From contig JAEXPB010000335.1 in NCBI GenBank assembly GCA_023438965.1, forward strand, positions 1-9,853: a stretch of 9,853 nt of DNA, read 5' to 3'. Position 1 is the stretch's first letter. The number at the start of each line of letters is the position of its first letter. This DNA comes from Bacillota bacterium (GTDB lineage: Bacteria; Bacillota; Clostridia; Saccharofermentanales; UBA5734). The translations under genes and the position numbers were made by a program. Positions 6,166-9,853 of the stretch are shown here, piece after piece. The notes beneath the pieces are model-generated. The model searched no databases, had not been told where the DNA came from, and saw nothing but the letters and a program-made list of their open reading frames with translations.

Positions 6166-6202
6166 GCCATAAATCGGCATTATTTCGCCATATTACCGGC
6201 AT
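6166..6202. repeat. Two imperfect dyads in direct repeat, candidate operator
   Basis: The hisC-hisB spacer holds GCCATAAATCGGCAT (6166-6180) and GCCATATTACCGGCAT (6187-6202) on the plus strand. Both follow the plan GCCATA, a 4- to 5-base core, then CGGCAT, so each is an imperfect inverted repeat (GCC...GGC). Their starts are 21 bp apart, about two helical turns, so both would face the same side of the DNA. They lie some 120-155 bp upstream of the likely hisB transcription start. An ATAACGTTAT palindrome (6212-6221) sits just beyond, next to the hisC stop. The arrangement suits a dimeric regulator, but I do not recognise the site. Confidence 0.35.
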
Positions 6203-6224
6203 TTGCAGGTTATAACGTTATCTA

Positions 6225-7364
6225 TCATTGCCCGGGAGCCGACTGGGCAAGGATTTGCCGCAGGGTAACGATCAACTGTTCCATATCGCTGTCGGTACCG
6301 ATCGTTATGCGCAGATAATTTTCAATCCGAGGTTGGCGGAAATGGCGCACCAGGATGCCGGCCTGACGTAAATCCTGATAAAGCTGGGCGCCGGTGTGCT
6401 CCGGATGGCGGACAAACAAGAAATTGGCCTTGGACGGCAAAACCTGAAAGCCGAGTGATTTAAGCGCTTCACTGGTTTTTTCGCGAGTGGCGATAATCGT
6501 CGAACGGGTTCTTTCAAACCATTCACCCTCGCCGAAAGCAGCGACAGCGGCTGCCTGGGCCAGACTATCCAGGGTGTAAGAGTTGAACGAATCGCGGATT
6601 CGCTCCAGACCCTCGATCAATTCCGGTGCGCCAAGAGCATAGCCAATTCGCAAGCCGGCCAGAGCGCGTGACTTGGAGCAAGTCTGAACTACTAAAATAT
6701 TGTCATACTCCGCCAGAAGATTGATTGCCGATTCACCGCCGAAGTCAACATAGGCTTCGTCAATGACCAGCAGTCGGTCCGGATCGGCAGCTGCCAGGTC
6801 AGCCAGCACATCGAGACCGACTGCCATGCCGGTCGGCGCGTTTGGGTTGGCCAGAACCAGGCCGGCCGATGGTGCCCGCAAGGCATCGATCGGCAAGCTA
6901 AAATCGGCATTGAGCGGAACGGTGCGGAAGGGAATATCATACATTCGCGCGTAAACCGGATAGAAGCTATAGGAAATATCCGGAAAGACAATACACTCAG
7001 CCGGTGATAAAACCTCTGTTTCGGCGCTTTTGCCCAGATCGGTCCGACTGTTGAAAAACGCCTGGAATACGATGGCCAAGACTTCATCCGAGCCGTTTCC
7101 GACGAATATTCCGGCTTCATCTATGCCGTAATATTCAGATAGCTTTTGACGCAATTGCCGACTGCCCGGATCTGGATAAAGCCGAAGGCGATCAGCCGGA
7201 TAGGCGCGAATCACTTGCAGAACCGCAGCCGCTGGCGGATAAGGGTTCTCGTTGGTGTTCAATTTGATGAAGGATCGGTCACGCGGTTGTTCGCCGGGAA
7301 CATAAGGGATCAACTGGTGAGTCTTGCGCCCCCAAAGTCGCCTGGTGTCTGGTTTATCGGCCAT
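6225..7364 (-). CDS. hisC: HisC, histidinol-phosphate aminotransferase
   Basis: HisC is a fold type I PLP enzyme that transfers the amino group of glutamate to imidazole acetol phosphate, giving L-histidinol phosphate. The 379-residue product has IKLNTNENPYPP (33-44), GNGSDEVL (89-96), the substrate/PLP loop LANPNAPTG (171-179), IDEAYVDF (201-208) with D202, the Schiff-base lysine K231 in TCSKSRALAGLRIGY, and the carboxylate-binding R352 in LRITIGT. The frame is open to 7568, but the first 68 codons overlap hisD out of frame and are not HisC-like. The ATG at 7364 follows GGAGG at 8 nt and gives the usual family length. It overlaps the hisD end by 11 nt. A 223-bp spacer follows before hisB, so this gene may end a first transcript segment. 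Related aminotransferases such as AroAT are less likely in this context. Confidence 0.95.
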   Translation of the reverse strand: MADKPDTRRLWGRKTHQLIPYVPGEQPRDRSFIKLNTNENPYPPAAAVLQVIRAYPADRLRLYPDPGSRQLRQKLSEYYGIDEAGIFVGNGSDEVLAIVFQAFFNSRTDLGKSAETEVLSPAECIVFPDISYSFYPVYARMYDIPFRTVPLNADFSLPIDALRAPSAGLVLANPNAPTGMAVGLDVLADLAAADPDRLLVIDEAYVDFGGESAINLLAEYDNILVVQTCSKSRALAGLRIGYALGAPELIEGLERIRDSFNSYTLDSLAQAAAVAAFGEGEWFERTRSTIIATREKTSEALKSLGFQVLPSKANFLFVRHPEHTGAQLYQDLRQAGILVRHFRQPRIENYLRITIGTDSDMEQLIVTLRQILAQSAPGQ

Positions 7365-8808
7365 TTCTGTCGCCTCCTGCGGTCCCGGCTGCCGTAGCAG
7401 ATGCGGTATTTGGCGTTTTAGGCAATGCGGAAATTCCTGGGTCAGCGTTGGCGCAACGGCCAGCCAGCATATCGGCGTCAAAACGGACCCGAATGGCTTC
7501 GGCATGCGCCCGCAGGCTTTCGGCTTCAGCAAAGTCGGCGACCGAACGCCAACAGGCGGCAAGATCACCCTTCGTGTAACGGATCAGGCTGATTTTCTTG
7601 ATGAAATCTGTCGTATTGAGCGGCGAGAAAAAGCGAGCGGTCCCGCTGGTCGGCAACACATGGTTTGTTCCGGCAAAATAATCACCCAATGGCTCGGGAC
7701 TATAGGGGCCGATGAAAATGGCACCGGCATTGCGAAGGCGCGGAACATAGTTGTCCGGCATGGCCACGCAGATCTCCAGGTGTTCCGGCGCCAGTTCATT
7801 GGCGAAGTCAACCGCAGTATCCAGATCCGGCACAATCAAAATGGCGCCATAATCTGGCAAAGAACGGGCCAGGATGCCAATTCGGGGCATCAAGGCGGCG
7901 CGCCGGCTGACTTCGGCTGCGACAGATTCGGCCAAACCCGGTGAATCGGTAATCAGAAGCGCTGAGGCCAGGACATCATGTTCCGCCTGGGACAGAAGAT
8001 CTGCGGCCACGAAAGCGGGATTGGCGGTCTGGTCGGCGATGACCAGGATCTCGCTGGGACCGGCGAACATGTCGATGTCAACCTGGCCGAAGACCAGACG
8101 CTTGGCCGTATTGACATAAATATTGCCCGGACCGGTTATTTTGTCCACCCGGGGGATCATGCTGGTTCCGAAGGCCATGGCAGCGATCGCCTGGGCGCCG
8201 CCTACCCGGTAAATCTCATCGGCGCCGGCGATCGAAGCGGCAGCCAGGATAGTTGGATCGACAGATCCATCGGCGCGCGGCGGTGTGCACATGACTATCC
8301 GGCGGACGCCTGCAGCCTTGGCCGGAACAATATTCATCAGGACCGAGGACGGCAGCGGTGCCGTACCCCCGGGTACATAGACGCCGACCGTATCCAGCGG
8401 CCGGTTGATCAGGCTGAGCGTACCGCCGTCACCGGCCGGCAGACAGAGATCGGCCGGGATCTGGGCTTGGTGGAAACGCAGGATGTTGGCTGCGGCCTGA
8501 CGTAAAATATTCATCAGGTTCAGATCGACCTTTTCCAGGGCAGCGCCGATTTCCTGCTCGCTGACCCGCAGTTGATCCGCCTTCAGCTGAACTTTGTCGA
8601 ACTGGGCGGTCAGCGTCAGCAAAGCGGCGTCACCATGCTGGCGAACCTGGCTGAGTATTGACTCGGTGGCCCGGATCACCGGCTCCAGATCCATTTTTCC
8701 GCGCAAGCCGAGACGATTGGCCAGGCTGCCCAACTCCCGGCGGTCGGTCCGGATTACCGGCATGGCCGGGACATTGACGTTGGCAGTTGCATTCTGCGGA
8801 ACAGTCAT
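7354..8808 (-). CDS. hisD: HisD, histidinol dehydrogenase
   Basis: HisD is a zinc- and NAD-dependent enzyme that oxidises L-histidinol to L-histidinal and then L-histidine, the last two steps of the pathway. The predicted 484 residues carry the full active site: [14 protein letters not shown] (142-155), TGPGNIYV (225-232), zinc ligands Q274 and H277 (LLSQAEHD), D376 (EPLGDYFAG) and H435 (LRAHAEA), and the catalytic pair E342-H343 (LAPEHLE). I chose the ATG at 8808, which overlaps the hisG stop as ATGA and has GGGAGAGG about 7 nt upstream. A TTG at 8814 would add two residues but sits almost on the ribosome binding site. Residues about 450-484 form a low-complexity Ala/Thr/Gly/Pro tail beyond the normal family end near residue 445. 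The 3' end overlaps hisC by 11 nt. Confidence 0.96.
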   Translation of the reverse strand: MTVPQNATANVNVPAMPVIRTDRRELGSLANRLGLRGKMDLEPVIRATESILSQVRQHGDAALLTLTAQFDKVQLKADQLRVSEQEIGAALEKVDLNLMNILRQAAANILRFHQAQIPADLCLPAGDGGTLSLINRPLDTVGVYVPGGTAPLPSSVLMNIVPAKAAGVRRIVMCTPPRADGSVDPTILAAASIAGADEIYRVGGAQAIAAMAFGTSMIPRVDKITGPGNIYVNTAKRLVFGQVDIDMFAGPSEILVIADQTANPAFVAADLLSQAEHDVLASALLITDSPGLAESVAAEVSRRAALMPRIGILARSLPDYGAILIVPDLDTAVDFANELAPEHLEICVAMPDNYVPRLRNAGAIFIGPYSPEPLGDYFAGTNHVLPTSGTARFFSPLNTTDFIKKISLIRYTKGDLAACWRSVADFAEAESLRAHAEAIRVRFDADMLAGRCANADPGISALPKTPNTASATAAGTAGGDRNGR

Positions 8809-9512
8809 ACGCAATCCTCTCCCTTTTCCTGCACCAATCCGGTCGCCGCGGCCGCCTCGGACTCCCGGGCTTTGTTCAAATCCAATTGCTGGCGTACCGC
8901 CTGAATCAGCGGATTGATCCGATCGGCTTTCATTTTCATGCTGACACGATTGACAACCATCCGGGCGCTGATCTCAGCAATCGGTTCCAGTACTTCCAGA
9001 CCGTTCTCCCGCAAGGTGCGCCCGCTTTCGACAATATCAACGATAACCTCGGCCAGGCCGATCAGCGGCGCCAATTCAACTGAGCCGTTCAAGCGGATAA
9101 TTTCAACGCTTTCCCGTTTTTTAATCTCGAAAAATTCCCGGGCAATCCGCGGATATTTGGTGCCCACGCGCTTGTTGGGGATGCTGTCCAGTTTGCCGGC
9201 CAGTCCGGACGGCCCGCAGACGCACATCCGGCAGGCGCCGAAGCCCAGATTAAGCACTTCGTAAAGAAGACGGCCTTCCTCAAGCAAGGTGTCCTTGCCG
9301 ACGACACCGATGTCAGCCGCGCCATATTCCACATAAGTCGGGACATCAGCCGGTTTGGCCATGATAAAGCGCAGGCCGTTCTGTTCATCCTCCAGGATCA
9401 GTCGGCGGGACTTCTCTTTAGCTGCCGAGCAGTCATAGCCTGCCTGCTCCAGCAGCTCGATTGCCTGCTCGGCCAGGCGGCCTTTGGATAATGCGATGGT
9501 CAGCATCTGCAT
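8805..9512 (-). CDS. hisG: HisG, ATP phosphoribosyltransferase catalytic subunit, short form
   Basis: HisG catalyses ATP + PRPP to phosphoribosyl-ATP + PPi, the committed and feedback-regulated step of histidine synthesis. At 235 residues this is the short form, which lacks the C-terminal ACT-like regulatory domain and depends on HisZ, encoded just upstream. Visible motifs are [11 protein letters not shown] at the N-terminus, [11 protein letters not shown] (65-74), [17 protein letters not shown] (146-162) and the PRPP-binding segment [10 protein letters not shown] (162-171). The ATG at 9512 is chosen because AAGGAGG lies 7 nt upstream; the frame stays open to 9575 but that extension overlaps hisZ and is not HisG-like. 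An in-phase ATG two codons later is the only close alternative. The last 25 or so residues are an Ala/Glu-rich tail beyond the usual domain. The stop overlaps the hisD start as ATGA. Confidence 0.95.
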   Translation of the reverse strand: MQMLTIALSKGRLAEQAIELLEQAGYDCSAAKEKSRRLILEDEQNGLRFIMAKPADVPTYVEYGAADIGVVGKDTLLEEGRLLYEVLNLGFGACRMCVCGPSGLAGKLDSIPNKRVGTKYPRIAREFFEIKKRESVEIIRLNGSVELAPLIGLAEVIVDIVESGRTLRENGLEVLEPIAEISARMVVNRVSMKMKADRINPLIQAVRQQLDLNKARESEAAAATGLVQEKGEDCV

Positions 9513-9514
9513 CT

Positions 9515-9853
9515 TCAAACCTCCTTGTCCAGCCAGGTCAACTGGCCCGCAGCATCCAGCCAGGCGGCATGCCATTGCTGCTGCCGGCTCCGCCTGGTCA
9601 GCCGGTCCGGATCATGGTTCAGGCAATCGCAGATCACGCGCCGGCCTTCCTGGCGCAGGCGGGCGGCCATGGCGAAGGCCTGGGCCCGGCAGCCGTCGGC
9701 GAAGCCCAGCAGAACAACCGGATTGGCGTGCAGATTCAAGCGGTTTTGACGGCGCAGGGCGGTCAGCACAAAGTTGAGTCCGATCGAAAAGCCGGTCGCG
9801 GAAAGGTCCCGGCCGAAGGCCTGGACCAACTGGTCATAACGGCCGCCGCTGAA
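9515..9853 (-). CDS. hisZ: HisZ, ATP phosphoribosyltransferase regulatory subunit (partial, N-terminus outside window)
   Basis: HisZ is a catalytically dead histidyl-tRNA synthetase paralogue that joins short-form HisG to make active, histidine-sensitive ATP phosphoribosyltransferase, the first step of histidine synthesis. Only the last 112 codons are visible; the frame is open to the window edge. They begin with [10 protein letters not shown], matching the GGRYD segment of class II HisRS, followed by [12 protein letters not shown] where HisRS has its motif 3 region. HisRS normally reads GxERL there; here the Glu-Arg pair is Asn-Phe, so the ATP-binding arginine is lost. This argues for HisZ rather than a true synthetase. 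The C-terminal part (about residues 45-112, with VVLLGFADG and [11 protein letters not shown]) resembles a reduced anticodon-binding-like fold. The stop lies 2 nt before the hisG start, and the hisG ribosome binding site lies inside the end of hisZ, so the two are probably translationally coupled. Confidence 0.88.
   Translation of the reverse strand, partial: FSGGRYDQLVQAFGRDLSATGFSIGLNFVLTALRRQNRLNLHANPVVLLGFADGCRAQAFAMAARLRQEGRRVICDCLNHDPDRLTRRSRQQQWHAAWLDAAGQLTWLDKEV

Noticed and set aside
7365..7568. 68-codon N-terminal extension of the hisC frame
   Set aside because: It overlaps hisD in another frame, has no HisC homology, and a good GGAGG site precedes the ATG at 7364.
1894..8917. Long plus-strand open frames opposite the his genes
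   Set aside because: They are antisense shadows of conserved minus-strand enzymes, with no recognisable protein motifs or credible start signals.
9513..9575. Upstream extension of hisG to 9575
   Set aside because: It lies over the end of hisZ, is not HisG-like, and AAGGAGG marks the ATG at 9512.

Overview
All genes in this window lie on the minus strand, so transcription runs from position 9853 towards position 1. The window is almost entirely a histidine biosynthesis cluster. It is followed directly by the start of the classic rpmG-secE-nusG transcription/translation operon. AGGAGG-type ribosome binding sites, a short HisG paired with HisZ, a one-helix SecE, and a 54-residue zinc-ribbon L33 point to a Gram-positive bacterium of the Firmicutes. 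A Clostridia-like lineage is my best guess; I cannot name a genus. The his genes, especially those above about 6300, look clearly more GC-rich than the region below about 1900.

Layout in transcription order: hisZ (5' end outside the window), hisG, hisD and hisC form a tight block with 2-nt spacing or short overlaps. A 223-bp spacer follows, carrying two perfect TATAAT boxes, repeats and a stem-loop. Next come hisB, purC, hisH, hisA and a fused hisF-hisI gene; from purC onward all neighbours overlap. A 167-bp spacer with a candidate promoter precedes a separate hisE. A 232-bp spacer then holds a near-consensus sigma-A promoter that starts rpmG, secE and nusG. The last of these ends one base from the window edge.

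Function: HisG with HisZ condenses ATP and PRPP. HisE and the HisI domain process the product, and HisA isomerises it. HisH and the HisF domain make imidazole glycerol phosphate and release AICAR. HisB, HisC and HisD complete the route, with only histinol-phosphate (histidinol-phosphate) phosphatase missing here. PurC acts in de novo purine synthesis two steps before AICAR, so its position beside hisH ties together the two pathways that meet at AICAR.

The most unusual points are the HisF-HisI fusion with a free-standing HisE, purC embedded in the his operon, a 45-residue Thr/Ser/Ala-rich tail on SecE that should face outside the cell, and the organised repeats upstream of hisB. I saw no mobile element, CRISPR array, tRNA or rRNA, and no gene-free stretch longer than 300 bases.
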